Source: Gemmatimonadota bacterium
GTDB lineage: Bacteria > Latescibacterota > UBA2968
Length of the DNA: 64,000 nt
Direction of reading: 5' to 3'
NCBI GenBank assembly: GCA_002714465.1
Contig: PAXL01000056.1
Coordinates: 50,323 to 114,322 of the forward strand
Positions 26,319 through 34,408 of this stretch are shown here, piece by piece. The first letter of the stretch is position 1; every line of letters begins with the position of its first letter. A program made the translations under genes and the position numbers. A model generated the notes under the pieces. It saw only the letters and a program-made list of their open reading frames with translations. It was not told the DNA's origin and searched no databases.

Positions 26319-27863
26319 ATGACAATCCTTAGACCTCAGGCTGTCGTTCCGGTTCTGGCGCTCGTTTTCGTCTTCTTGGCTGCCTCTTCGGCCACCAACA
26401 AATCGCTCACATGGGACGAGCCGACCTTCATCACATCCGGCTACACCTACCTCGACAGGAGCGATTTTCGACTCAACCCCGAGGCACCTCCGCTGATGCA
26501 GAAACTCGTCGCGCTCCCGATCTGGCTCGGCGAATTCGAAGCTCCAGACTACGACCATCGTCACTGGAAAACACCTCAACAGGTCGCATTCGCCAGGGAT
26601 CACCTACTCCGGAATGGCGACCACATTAACGACCTCGCATTCTGGTCACGCTTTCCTGTGTGGATCGTCGGTGCATGTCTGATCATCTCAGGAGGCACCT
26701 TCTGCACGCGGCTGGTCGGCGGCTGGTCAGGCGCCGTCTTCGCGCTGCTCGTGGCCCTCTCACCAAACCTGCTCGCACACGGTCGGCTCGCGACAACAGA
26801 CTTCGGATGCGCTGCTTTGATGTTCGGCTCGGTCTTCGCTTTCTGGCAGGCGATCGAAGACCAACGGCCCCAAAAATGGCTAATCGCAGGAACACTGACC
26901 GGCCTCGCTCTTCTGGCGAAGTACACCTCCCTTCTACTCGGCCCGATTTTCATCATCCTCGGGCTCTACGAATGGCGTTCCGGTCGTATCCGTCTCAATG
27001 AAATCGCACGTGGCACAGCGATCCTCATTGCCGTGGGCATGGCACTTCTCTTCATTGGGTACGGCCTCCAGTTTGGTCCCGCTAAGTATGTCGACGGTCT
27101 CGGTACGATTTACTCACGCTACACTGAAGGGTTCCGTTTCTACCTTCTCGGGCAGGCCCTCAACAAACCCGTCTGGTACTACCATCTCGTGGCCTTTGTC
27201 CTCAAGACACCGGAACCGACACTTCTCCTGCTCCTCATATCTGTCTACTCCGTGTTCCGCTCTCCCCGGCTTCAAAGACCAGCAGTCTACGTGGGCATCC
27301 CCGCATTACTCGTCATCTTTGTGTCCAGCTTCGATCAGGCCCACCTCGGCCTTCGTCGAATACTGCCCGCCTACCCCTTCCTGTTTGCCCTGATCGCGAT
27401 CGCCGGAACAAACAAGCCCTGTCGCTTCTGTCGACACGTCTACATCGGCCTGATTGTCTGGGCCTCTCTCGCAAGCCTTATGGCCTACCCGCATTACCTC
27501 TCGTACTTTAATATCCTCTCTGGGGGTATATCGAACGGCCCCTATCTGCTGGAGGATTCGAACGTCGATTGGGGTCAGGACCTGCCGGCACTCGCCGCGT
27601 GGGAAGCCGCTCACCCAAGCGAGCCCGTGTCACTGCGCTACTTCGGGTCCGTACCGCCGCATCTGTATGGTGTGAAAGCAAAGAAAATGACAGATAACGA
27701 GGTTATCTCACCTATTGACGGTGTCTATGCGATCAGTGCACACAGCCTCGTCTATTTCAGGAAAGCCGCACTGCAAACTGGTCGTCAGCGTGTGGATTGG
27801 CTTTCTCGGTATCAGCCGTTCGAGCGGGTAGGGGGAAGCATTTATCTGTTTCGGTTCCCGTAA
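26319..27863 (+). CDS. PMT/ArnT-like membrane glycosyltransferase
   Basis: The 514-residue protein has about ten hydrophobic segments and the GT-C signature in its first luminal/periplasmic loop: SLTWDEPTFITSGYTYLDR near 28-46, where an acidic pair is catalytic in PMT-type enzymes, followed by NPEAPPLMQKLVALP. A later soluble part contains LLEDSNVDWGQDLPALAAW, common in bacterial members. Such enzymes move a sugar from a polyprenyl-phosphate carrier to protein or lipid on the periplasmic side. Acceptor and sugar are unknown. No obvious ribosome-binding site precedes the ATG; the gene stands alone. Confidence 0.8.
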   Translation: MTILRPQAVVPVLALVFVFLAASSATNKSLTWDEPTFITSGYTYLDRSDFRLNPEAPPLMQKLVALPIWLGEFEAPDYDHRHWKTPQQVAFARDHLLRNGDHINDLAFWSRFPVWIVGACLIISGGTFCTRLVGGWSGAVFALLVALSPNLLAHGRLATTDFGCAALMFGSVFAFWQAIEDQRPQKWLIAGTLTGLALLAKYTSLLLGPIFIILGLYEWRSGRIRLNEIARGTAILIAVGMALLFIGYGLQFGPAKYVDGLGTIYSRYTEGFRFYLLGQALNKPVWYYHLVAFVLKTPEPTLLLLLISVYSVFRSPRLQRPAVYVGIPALLVIFVSSFDQAHLGLRRILPAYPFLFALIAIAGTNKPCRFCRHVYIGLIVWASLASLMAYPHYLSYFNILSGGISNGPYLLEDSNVDWGQDLPALAAWEAAHPSEPVSLRYFGSVPPHLYGVKAKKMTDNEVISPIDGVYAISAHSLVYFRKAALQTGRQRVDWLSRYQPFERVGGSIYLFRFP

Positions 27864-28097
27864 GACTTCTGGGCATTTGGCTAGAGGAACTGGTTGGCAG
27901 GGTTCAGGGAGAAGCCTGAATTCAGAAAACCGGAAAACTCTAGATGCGAGGCATAAATCCTGTCACACGACTGCTCACCCTCCCTGCTTAACGGGAGAGA
28001 GATCCTTGCGGGCCTGCTCTTTTGTCCGCAAGACAAGTGAGGGCTGAGGATGACCCCGTGGCCTGCGGACACATCAAATGGGCAGGAAAGACAAAAA

Positions 28098-28123
28098 GGC
28101 GATGGCCCAGTTGGGACATCGCC
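28098..28123 (-). terminator. Intrinsic terminator of the two-TM protein gene
   Basis: GGCGATG (28098-28104) and CATCGCC (28117-28123) enclose an inner CCCA/TGGG stem. On the minus strand it is followed by TTTTT. A second hairpin, GAAGCGGCT (28145-28153) with AGCCGCTTC (28164-28172), lies inside the last codons of the gene. Confidence 0.75.
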
Positions 28124-28151
28124 TCTACTCATGTGCAATTCAATGAAGCGG

Positions 28152-28592
28152 CTACCGTTTGGAAGCCGCTTCTCTTTCTCTGTACAGGATTCCGCGGATC
28201 GCCTTTGCCAGAGCTGGAGCGGCCTTCTTTGCGATCATCTGCTGGGCTCTCTGCTTCTGTCTGCGATACTCCTCCGGCGTCAACTTCGGGGAGGCTTTTT
28301 GTGCACGAACAGCTGTCTTGACACGCTGGACGCGACGATCGACCACATCTCCTTCTTGCGCATCGTCCGTCGGCCACAGCTTGATGAACAGGTAGAAGGC
28401 AAGCGTCATCGACAGCACGCCGGACAAAGCCACCACGAGCACCTGAAGACGCAGGTAAAAGGCCACCATAAGCACGACCGATCCCCCTATGGCGACCAGC
28501 AGGCTGGTTATGCCGAGGATCCGGTAGATCCGCTCGCGGATTTCCTCCTGACGAAGCCCTCCAGCGAAGAATCTGTATACCTTGCGTGTCAC
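28152..28592 (-). CDS. Hypothetical membrane protein with two TM segments
   Basis: The 146-residue product has two adjacent hydrophobic segments (about residues 27-46 GITSLLVAIGGSVVLMVAFY, and 50-70), then a long, basic, helical C-terminal tail rich in Lys, Arg, Gln and Ala, probably cytoplasmic. No family was recognised. The start is GTG. It follows the large membrane protein gene by about 110 bases on the same strand. Confidence 0.5.
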   Translation of the reverse strand: MTRKVYRFFAGGLRQEEIRERIYRILGITSLLVAIGGSVVLMVAFYLRLQVLVVALSGVLSMTLAFYLFIKLWPTDDAQEGDVVDRRVQRVKTAVRAQKASPKLTPEEYRRQKQRAQQMIAKKAAPALAKAIRGILYREREAASKR

Positions 28593-28705
28593 TTTAGTAG
28601 AGGTTCCCTATTCCTGAGCCAAGCCTGGAGCAAAGCGCAACTACCTCTGAATTCTGCACTCTGAACTCGGTGTCCACCTTACCCTATGCTCTCTTCCCTT
28701 GCGCC

Positions 28706-30664
28706 TTAGTCACCCCAGAAGAGGTTATGCCCTTGTCCTGGGAACCATATCAAATCAACCACCATGCTCACCATCAGGGCGAATGTGTAACCGACGATGG
28801 CGCCTATCACGAGCGGCATACCGCGACGATACAAGGAGATACCGCCTACCCGGAGTATGATCACCTTGGCCATCCAGGTCAAAAAGACGGACACGATTGC
28901 CGTTCGCGTGGAGTGGAACGGAACGAGTGTGTATCCGATAGGGTGAATGGGCCACCAGGTGAACCGGTACTGGCAGAAGGTCATCAGACCAACTACCAGT
29001 GCTCCCCAGATAGTGAAGGCCATTCTCGTCCCGTAATGAGTCTCCTTACCAATATCGCGGATCGAACTGACAATCCCGTCGTAGTAACGAGGGGCGGCGA
29101 CACGGAACATGTAAGATCCGAAGTTGAACGCGCCGTCTTGATAACCTAGCCATATCGTGCTGACTGCCGCGGCCACGAGAGAGAGCAAAAAGGCAGCCAT
29201 GGCCGTTCGGCCCAGCGTTCTCGCGCGGTCACCAAGCGGGTAACCCAACCTGGCGGCATGCGCTGCACTGGGCATGGCGAAACATTTTCCGTTCTGGTAG
29301 CAACTCCCGATCAGCTGCCTGACCGCGATCGAGCCACCACCGAGCGAGTTGGGTGGGGTCAGATTGAGTATCTTGATCCCCAGACCGGGCGACTCGGCGA
29401 AGACGAGACCGGTCATAGCAATGATTTTGGCAAAGCCAACGTAGAATACGAACCAGAACGTCACCACGATGAGCGAGAGTGCAGGGTTCATCCCTCCCTT
29501 GGTCAACCACAGGAGCATGTAGACGAAGGCACCGATGAACAGGAACACCGCCGTGCGATAGGACATCAGCTCACCCCTATCGTCCAGTGAAGACGACTTC
29601 AAGAAGGCGTTCTGGAACACTTCTTTAAGATGATCACGCGCGCTCCACAATCCCCACATCGAAAACACGATGAACCCACCCATAGCCTGTTGCATTGCAC
29701 CCGCAAAGTCGCCCACACCCTCGACCACACCGATCCTGTTGGTCACGCCGATTTGGATCCACGTCAGCACCCAGAACACCCAGATCGACAGGAGGACCTG
29801 AAGATCCGTGAAATAAGCAAAAGCCATGATCAGGAAGTTGATCCGCGAGTGGAGAGACGGAACATAGCGGCCTAGGCTCACTGAGCGATTCTCGATCCCG
29901 ATGTAGATTGTTGGCCACCCGGGGTTGAAATAGCCGCCGATATACCAGAGAACGATAAAAGCGGGTATGCTGAACCCAACCCAGAACAGCGATTGTTTCA
30001 TGTATGCAGGGAAGCCGTTCGGACCGGCCGTCTCCGCAAGCTCTTCCGCCACTTGCGCGAATGGGAACGTCAGGCGCTCCTGCTCGACCCACTGTCGGCG
30101 GATGATCGTGCCAAAGGCCACACATCCGATCCCCACCGCACCAAGGAAGCTCAGCCACCAGAAGGTGGGTTGCAGCCAAATAGTCCAAGGTATTACCTCG
30201 GTCTGTGGCAGCCCTTCATAGAACCACGCCAGCTGGTCACCTGCATCTTCGACGACCATCCAGGGCTGCACGAGACCGTATGCATACTCGGCCCAGAGGT
30301 TCTCCGGTGTCGCCATGTAGTGCATCACCGCATAAGTCGCGAGAACGCGCCCGAGAATCTCGTTGATGTAGATGCCTGCGTAGGAGACCGAGAACACGAG
30401 GACCAGCTCCCACGGCTCGAGCTGAATCCCTTTCCCGAAGAGCTTCAGAACGGGATTGACGACGAAGACGAGCAGGAGGAACGGCATTAGCACTCCCATC
30501 GGCATCATGCCTTCGATGAGCGATATGGTGTGCATATAGTGGTGGGTAAAGGGGATCGCCGCGTTGATCCCGACTGTCAGGAACGAAGCGATCGCTATCG
30601 ACCGGAAGGACGAGCGCGAGGAAGGGGCCGTGGGTCGGCTGATCTTTGGGTCGGGTTGTGCCAT
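28706..30664 (-). CDS. Large multi-pass membrane protein (DUF6785/DUF6784-like)
   Basis: The product has roughly 14 hydrophobic segments, with conserved-looking loops QPTFWWLSFLGAVGIGC, WVEQERLTFPFAQVAEEL and LNLTPPNSLGGGSIAVRQ. The WVExERLxxPLxQ/PLxE segment and length (652 residues from ATG 30664) match a family of uncharacterised membrane proteins common in Planctomycetes, Poribacteria and Latescibacterota, some distantly like oligopeptide transporters. Transport is plausible but not shown. The open frame reaches 30700, but that start would overlap the fucosidase relic; 30664 is preferred. Confidence 0.6.
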   Translation of the reverse strand: MAQPDPKISRPTAPSSRSSFRSIAIASFLTVGINAAIPFTHHYMHTISLIEGMMPMGVLMPFLLLVFVVNPVLKLFGKGIQLEPWELVLVFSVSYAGIYINEILGRVLATYAVMHYMATPENLWAEYAYGLVQPWMVVEDAGDQLAWFYEGLPQTEVIPWTIWLQPTFWWLSFLGAVGIGCVAFGTIIRRQWVEQERLTFPFAQVAEELAETAGPNGFPAYMKQSLFWVGFSIPAFIVLWYIGGYFNPGWPTIYIGIENRSVSLGRYVPSLHSRINFLIMAFAYFTDLQVLLSIWVFWVLTWIQIGVTNRIGVVEGVGDFAGAMQQAMGGFIVFSMWGLWSARDHLKEVFQNAFLKSSSLDDRGELMSYRTAVFLFIGAFVYMLLWLTKGGMNPALSLIVVTFWFVFYVGFAKIIAMTGLVFAESPGLGIKILNLTPPNSLGGGSIAVRQLIGSCYQNGKCFAMPSAAHAARLGYPLGDRARTLGRTAMAAFLLSLVAAAVSTIWLGYQDGAFNFGSYMFRVAAPRYYDGIVSSIRDIGKETHYGTRMAFTIWGALVVGLMTFCQYRFTWWPIHPIGYTLVPFHSTRTAIVSVFLTWMAKVIILRVGGISLYRRGMPLVIGAIVGYTFALMVSMVVDLIWFPGQGHNLFWGD

Positions 30665-30683
30665 CAGGCGGGAAGCCCTCTTG

Positions 30684-31193
30684 TCAGATCCGCTCACCAA
30701 CGTCTTCGAGAACGGGAAAGTATTCGGAATCGATCAACCCATCCGACAGCGGTTCGGAGTTCAGCAGAAGAATACAGCCCCTGAAACCGACTGTCTTGAG
30801 TCGCCCCCAGACCTGATCCGCATCCAGATTATTACCCCTGGCGGCATCCAGACACCCCCACGACACGGACTTTCCCTTCGGCCCCGGACACGTGGCCGTG
30901 CAGATCTCCATCGGTTTCCCTGTCGCGTCAGCCGCCTTTTTCGGGCGCCTAGAAGTCTTCGTTCCCGAACAGCCCTGCTTGCAGAAAACCAAGACTTGAG
31001 GCTGCATGCCTTGGATGTAGTCGTAGAACTCTTGGCACCGAAAGCGTGACGTGGCCCCGGTCGACGGAACCGCGATTCCTTCAAACCAGATCGCCGCCAA
31101 TGCTCCGCAGTTTTCGAGCAGCTCTGTTACCTGCCCGTTCAAGAAATCCAGATTGATCTGCAGATTGTGTTCGTCTCCTCTCGCGTAGGTCTT
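30684..31193 (-). pseudogene. C-terminal remnant of a GH29 alpha-L-fucosidase-like gene
   Basis: The frame after a TAA at 31194-31196 encodes YARGDEHNLQINLDFLNGQVTELL, then GALAAIWFEGI, the GH29 segment in which NYGxxxxxWFDG holds the catalytic Asp; here the corresponding residue is Glu. It continues with EFYDYIQGMQPQVLVFCKQG, PMEICTATCP, SWG and LLLNSEPLSDG, all family-typical. About 170 of 430-450 residues remain, the N-terminal two thirds of the barrel is gone, and no start lies upstream of the conserved part (the first is TTG at 31142). It is best read as a decayed fucosidase. Confidence 0.7.
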
Positions 31194-31239
31194 TTACGGC
31201 GGATCTTACTTGGGCTAAACCGCCAAATTCATCGTTGTT

Positions 31240-31355
31240 CGGGACTTGAGGATACCGACAGTCCCGACCGTGCGAGTAGAGGTGGCAGGGTTTTCGCGCT
31301 CCTGAGCCTGCCGAGACCACGGTCATGGGAAAACGCCCGTCCTTTCGGCGTTTTT
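31240..31355 (+). ncRNA. Structured leader with terminator upstream of a tiny gene
   Basis: Plus-strand sequence folds by eye into three hairpins: CGGGACT (31240-31246)/AGTCCCG (31260-31266); GGCAGG/CCTGCC near 31283-31312 with flanking GTGG/CCAC; and AAAACGCC (31330-31337)/GGCGTTTT (31347-31354), which has terminator form with a T-run. It is 55 bases upstream of a 63-codon gene with a perfect ribosome-binding site. It resembles an attenuation leader, but matches no riboswitch class I can name. Confidence 0.4.
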
Positions 31356-31408
31356 CACCCGTGTGCCCTGCCATGGTCAGAAAATTCTACCGACTCAGGA
31401 GGAAAATC

Positions 31409-31600
31409 ATGTCTCCGGAAGCCATCCAAAGCCTGATCGAGATGTTTGGGGTGGAGAAAGGGGTGCAGGTGCTGAATCTGTTCACGGTCCAGCCCGAACA
31501 GGTTGAGCATCCCCTCCCCGCTAAGCGCCAAGAGTTTGCGCACAGCAGGCGTCCCCGTATCCATGCACGGCCTAAGGTCCGCGAAAAGGTCAGCATCTAG
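31409..31600 (+). CDS. Tiny hypothetical protein (63 aa), paralogue of the one at 33441-33626
   Basis: The ATG at 31409 follows AGGAGG by six bases, an ideal ribosome-binding site. The product begins MSPEAIQSLIEMFGVEKGVQ and VLNLFTVQPEQ follows; the tail is basic. The block MFGVEKGVQVLNLFT aligns with QHGFEEGLKLLNVLT in the 61-residue protein encoded at 33441-33626. No family was recognised. Its stop overlaps the converging cysK stop through one palindromic CTAG. A terminator hairpin lies upstream, so expression may be conditional. Confidence 0.55.
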   Translation: MSPEAIQSLIEMFGVEKGVQVLNLFTVQPEQVEHPLPAKRQEFAHSRRPRIHARPKVREKVSI

Positions 31601-32541
31601 GAATCAGAGTCGATGAACCCGGGTAGGCTGAAGTAGCGCTCTCCGGAGTCACATATCACGGTCACAACGCGCTTGCCTTCCCCCAGCCGACTGGCGACCT
31701 GGATGGAGACGTGCACATTAGCACCCGCCGAAATGCCGGCCAAAATGCCCTCCTCTCTCGACAGGCGTCTGGCGGCCGCAATCGCCTCCTCGTCCTCGAC
31801 GCACACGACTTCATCATAGATTCCCCTGTCCAGGACGGGCGGAACGAACCCTGCACCGATCCCTTGGATGTCGTGAAGCCCTTGAGACCCGCCGGACAGG
31901 ACGTTTGATCGCGCCGGTTCGACCGCCACGATCAACGCGTCCGGACACGCATCCCGAATCGCCTCCCCCGCGCCCGTAACCGTTCCACCGGTCCCGACAC
32001 CACTGACAAACGCATCGACACGCCCCTCGCAGGCGTCCAGAATTTCAGGCCCCGTGGTTTCCCTGTGCACCTGTGGGTTTGCGGGATTGTCGAACTGTTG
32101 GGGCGTGAATGTGGCATGAGGTGTGGCGTCGCAGATCTCTTTCGCACGATCGACCGCGCCTTGCATGTCCAGCACGCCTTGCGTCAAGACAAGCTCCGCT
32201 CCATAGCTCCTGAGAAGATCACGGCGCTCTTGGCTCATGGTATCCGTCATCGTCAGAACCAGCCGATAACCTTTTGCAGCCGCGACCATAGCTAATGCAA
32301 TCCCGGTGTTGCCGCTGGTGGCCTCAACGATCGTCATACCCGGCCTCAGCGTTCCACTCTTTTCCGCGACGTTGATCATGGACCAGGCAGTCCGATCCTT
32401 TACTGTTTTGGCCGGGTTCAAAAGCTCAAGCTTAACATACAGCTCCGCAGAGCCTGGCTCAGTTACACGCTTCAGGGGAACTAGCGGAGTATTCCCTATC
32501 AGGCTCAGGACGTTGTCCGTAACGGCTTTCGGTTCAGCCAA
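31597..32541 (-). CDS. cysK: Cysteine synthase (O-acetylserine sulfhydrylase)
   Basis: This fold-type II PLP enzyme makes cysteine from O-acetylserine and sulfide. PLP Lys48 is in NPAKTVKDR, TSGNTG (75-80) binds the substrate carboxylate, GTGGT (183-187) holds the PLP phosphate, and a Ser in VICDSGERYFS contacts the pyridine nitrogen. At 314 residues it is family length. The start is TTG with AAGGAG five bases upstream, overlapping the end of the Nudix gene, so both are co-transcribed and probably coupled. No serine acetyltransferase is nearby. Confidence 0.95.
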   Translation of the reverse strand: MAEPKAVTDNVLSLIGNTPLVPLKRVTEPGSAELYVKLELLNPAKTVKDRTAWSMINVAEKSGTLRPGMTIVEATSGNTGIALAMVAAAKGYRLVLTMTDTMSQERRDLLRSYGAELVLTQGVLDMQGAVDRAKEICDATPHATFTPQQFDNPANPQVHRETTGPEILDACEGRVDAFVSGVGTGGTVTGAGEAIRDACPDALIVAVEPARSNVLSGGSQGLHDIQGIGAGFVPPVLDRGIYDEVVCVEDEEAIAAARRLSREEGILAGISAGANVHVSIQVASRLGEGKRVVTVICDSGERYFSLPGFIDSDS

Positions 32542-32543
32542 GA

Positions 32544-32990
32544 CTACTCCTTCTTCTCGAACTCAGAAACCTTGTGGATTGCCTGCTGGCCAAGCCTGCG
32601 GATGTCCTCATGTATGTCGGGGGCTTCGAGATCTATCTCCGAGCACCAACGGTAGTCAATCGCTTCTGACGGGCTCACGGACAGTTTGCCACCGGTCACA
32701 CGTGCAAAGTAGATCAGATCGATATGCTGATGGTCACTCGAAATGTCTTCAAGAAGGATGCACTCCGGCTGACTGAGGACACCGACATCGCCGAGGTTTG
32801 ATTTGTGCGAGACAAGCTCCACGACGAGCCCAGATTCCTCAAGGACTTCACGTCGTGCTGCGTCGTCCGGAAGCTCGTTCTCATCGATGTGCCCGCCGGG
32901 GGGAAACCAGGCGCCGAGTTTGCGGTGCATGAGCAGAAGGGTCCTGCCCTCCTGAACGACGAAGGTTGTAGCTGTAAAGTCTCTAGTCAC
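32544..32990 (-). CDS. Nudix hydrolase
   Basis: The 148-residue protein has a complete Nudix box beginning at Gly33: GGHIDENE, then REVLEESGL at 47-55, fitting Gx5Ex7REUxEExGU. The box binds magnesium and the pyrophosphate of nucleoside-diphosphate derivatives. Substrate is unknown; ADP-ribose-like or oxidised nucleotides are typical. The start is GTG without a clear ribosome-binding site. It is immediately upstream of cysK (two-base gap). Confidence 0.92.
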   Translation of the reverse strand: MTRDFTATTFVVQEGRTLLLMHRKLGAWFPPGGHIDENELPDDAARREVLEESGLVVELVSHKSNLGDVGVLSQPECILLEDISSDHQHIDLIYFARVTGGKLSVSPSEAIDYRWCSEIDLEAPDIHEDIRRLGQQAIHKVSEFEKKE

Positions 32991-33440
32991 TGGCGATCAA
33001 GCTGAGGATTAGGGAGCTCAGACCGCGTGGAATATACCCGGCGCCAATTGGCCGATCAACAGCTTAAGCAGTTGATAATCCGGAAACCTACGTTTCTTGA
33101 CACACGAGCGAGTGTTAGGGGCACGAACAATTTGGTCCTTTACGCACCGTTTAATTAATGCGGCACTCATTTCGCCAGCCCACGAGGCCCCTAGGGCTGA
33201 CGCCCCCGGGCTTTATACTATCGCCCCTTGGGGCTCTCGCTGCCTACCAATCCGTGTTTGGAGCTTGCTCCAAGCCGGAGGTAAAGGGTTGTTTTCTATA
33301 GCTCCTGCCTTCCCCCCTCTGCGCCCTATAATGTTGAGGTTCTTACAAACAGCAAAGGCGAGACCGACTTTCCCGAGTCAGTCCCGCCCTATGTTCCGCC
33401 TTTGCCGACCGGCAAAGGTAGCTGTAGGCAGCTTGTTTTT
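32991..33440. other. Gene-free stretch with REP-like palindromes
   Basis: No gene supported. From about 33170 to 33275 there are nested G+C palindromes: AGGCCCCTAGGGCTGACGCC, CCCCTTGGGG and TTGGAGC (33258-33264)/GCTCCAA (33267-33273), with a CGGGCTTTATACTATCGCCC spacer. This pattern looks like a REP-type or MITE-like repeat. CCTTTGCC (33399-33406)/GGCAAAGG (33411-33418) is a further hairpin just past the 61-residue minus-strand gene and may end its transcript. Confidence 0.4.
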
Positions 33441-33626
33441 TCAGGTGTGATGGCTTCCCTCCGGATGTCCGTTTCCAGAAAAAAACATCACATTTTCGCG
33501 AACGAAGTGGACTGCTCGCTGCTCCGGAATCATGCCGAGGTCCCGAGCCGTCAGCACATTCAGAAGCTTGAGTCCTTCTTCGAACCCGTGCTGCCTGAGT
33601 AAATCCTCTGAGTGGTATCGAACCAT
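33441..33626 (-). CDS. Tiny hypothetical protein (61 aa), paralogue of the one at 31409-31600
   Basis: AAGGAGGG lies just before the ATG. The product starts MVRYHSEDLLRQHGFEEGLK, followed by LLNVLTARDLGMIPEQRAVH, and ends in a Gly/His-rich tail. The G-F/V-E-x-G-L/V-x-x-LN-x-L/F-T block is shared with the 63-residue protein at 31409. No family recognised. It is the last of three tiny, closely spaced minus-strand ORFs (33441-34012). Confidence 0.55.
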   Translation of the reverse strand: MVRYHSEDLLRQHGFEEGLKLLNVLTARDLGMIPEQRAVHFVRENVMFFSGNGHPEGSHHT

Positions 33627-33647
33627 AACCCCCTCCTTAAGTGGATT

Positions 33648-33806
33648 TTAAGGTGTGGGGAGGTTTGTTCCCATATGGGAAACGTAATCCTGAGCCTCTC
33701 GATATCCACGCGGCACGCTCAGCTTCGTCACCTCCATCGTCTGCCTCATCGATGCAAAGCCTGCCAGTCCCAAAAGAACCGCCGAGTCCGTCACGGTAGG
33801 AGTCAC
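33648..33806 (-). CDS. Possible tiny protein (52 aa)
   Basis: From GTG 33806 with AAGG five bases before, the frame encodes MTPTVTDSAVLLGLAGFASM, then RQTMEVTKLSVPRGYREAQD to a TAA at 33648-33650. A short hydrophobic stretch (AVLLGLAGFA) is too short for a sure membrane span. The gap to the next tiny gene is 21 bases. It is below usual gene-calling length and could be chance or a relic. Confidence 0.3.
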   Translation of the reverse strand: MTPTVTDSAVLLGLAGFASMRQTMEVTKLSVPRGYREAQDYVSHMGTNLPTP

Positions 33807-33850
33807 GGCGACCTTAAGAGGTCTCAAAACACGTTAGGCGTCTGTCTCAG

Positions 33851-34012
33851 TCAGTTTCCTCCATCCGAAAAGGACAACACGAGCGTTTTTTTCGGAACGA
33901 AAGACAATGCGTTCCGAATCGTCGCGATGTTCACCCATGGACTCCTAGGAAGAACAAAGCCACGTTCGATCGGTCGACCTGGAAAGTTCCGTGAGACATC
34001 CTGTTTCACCAT
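33851..34012 (-). CDS. Possible tiny protein (53 aa)
   Basis: AAGGAGGG lies four bases before ATG 34012. The product begins MVKQDVSRNFPGRPIERGFV and ends SFVPKKTLVLSFSDGGN, with no known family. It is the first of three tiny minus-strand ORFs. A palindrome (34045-34062) sits just upstream, where a promoter or operator would be. Confidence 0.4.
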   Translation of the reverse strand: MVKQDVSRNFPGRPIERGFVLPRSPWVNIATIRNALSFVPKKTLVLSFSDGGN

Positions 34013-34044
34013 CTTGCCCTCCTTGGCAATATGTTGCTGGTAAG

Positions 34045-34062
34045 TATTACTACCCAGTAATA
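34045..34062. promoter_or_regulatory. Palindrome upstream of the tiny ORF cluster
   Basis: TATTACT (34045-34051) and AGTAATA (34056-34062) around ACCC, an A+T-rich 18-base dyad that could bind a dimeric regulator. No factor can be assigned. Confidence 0.3.
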
Positions 34063-34225
34063 GTATCGGAGGGACGTGGTGTTTGCTTTAGCTTAGTGGT
34101 CCAATAATTACCGGATCCTGCCCTCTTTTCGCGACACATCAGAGGACATTCTGGATGACGAGACGGCGCGACCGTAGGCCACGCTCATAGGAAAACACCT
34201 AAACTGTTGTTTTTTTTGGTGAAAT

Positions 34226-34408
34226 CTAAAACTTAGAGAAGAAGGCGGGAGAGGGCTCTGGAGAATGTCTCAGGGCGACCGCCTGTGCCGCTAACATCGA
34301 TCGCTTTGTGGAAGTCGTCCTAGTAGGGCGGCATCCGTCCAACACCACCGCTTTGGGTGTGACCTCAAACTCACTCCAAAGCAGGGCTCGTATCTCGTCA
34401 ACGCTCAC
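34226..34408 (-). CDS. Doubtful small ORF (60 aa) after the LptE-like gene
   Basis: The start overlaps the LptE-like stop by four bases (ATGA), which argues for a coupled gene. The first residues MSVDEIRALLWSEFEVTPKA look protein-like, but the rest (RPTRTTSTKRS) looks like frameshifted sequence, and the alternate frame gives DDFHKAIDVSGTGGRPETF. It may be a real small protein or a broken longer gene. Confidence 0.3.
   Translation of the reverse strand: MSVDEIRALLWSEFEVTPKAVVLDGCRPTRTTSTKRSMLAAQAVALRHSPEPSPAFFSKF

Noticed and set aside
33097..33450. 117-codon plus-strand ORF
   Set aside because: Runs through the REP-like palindromes; product not protein-like.
33612..34043. 143-codon plus-strand ORF
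   Set aside because: No start signal or domain; the minus strand shows better small ORFs with ribosome-binding sites.
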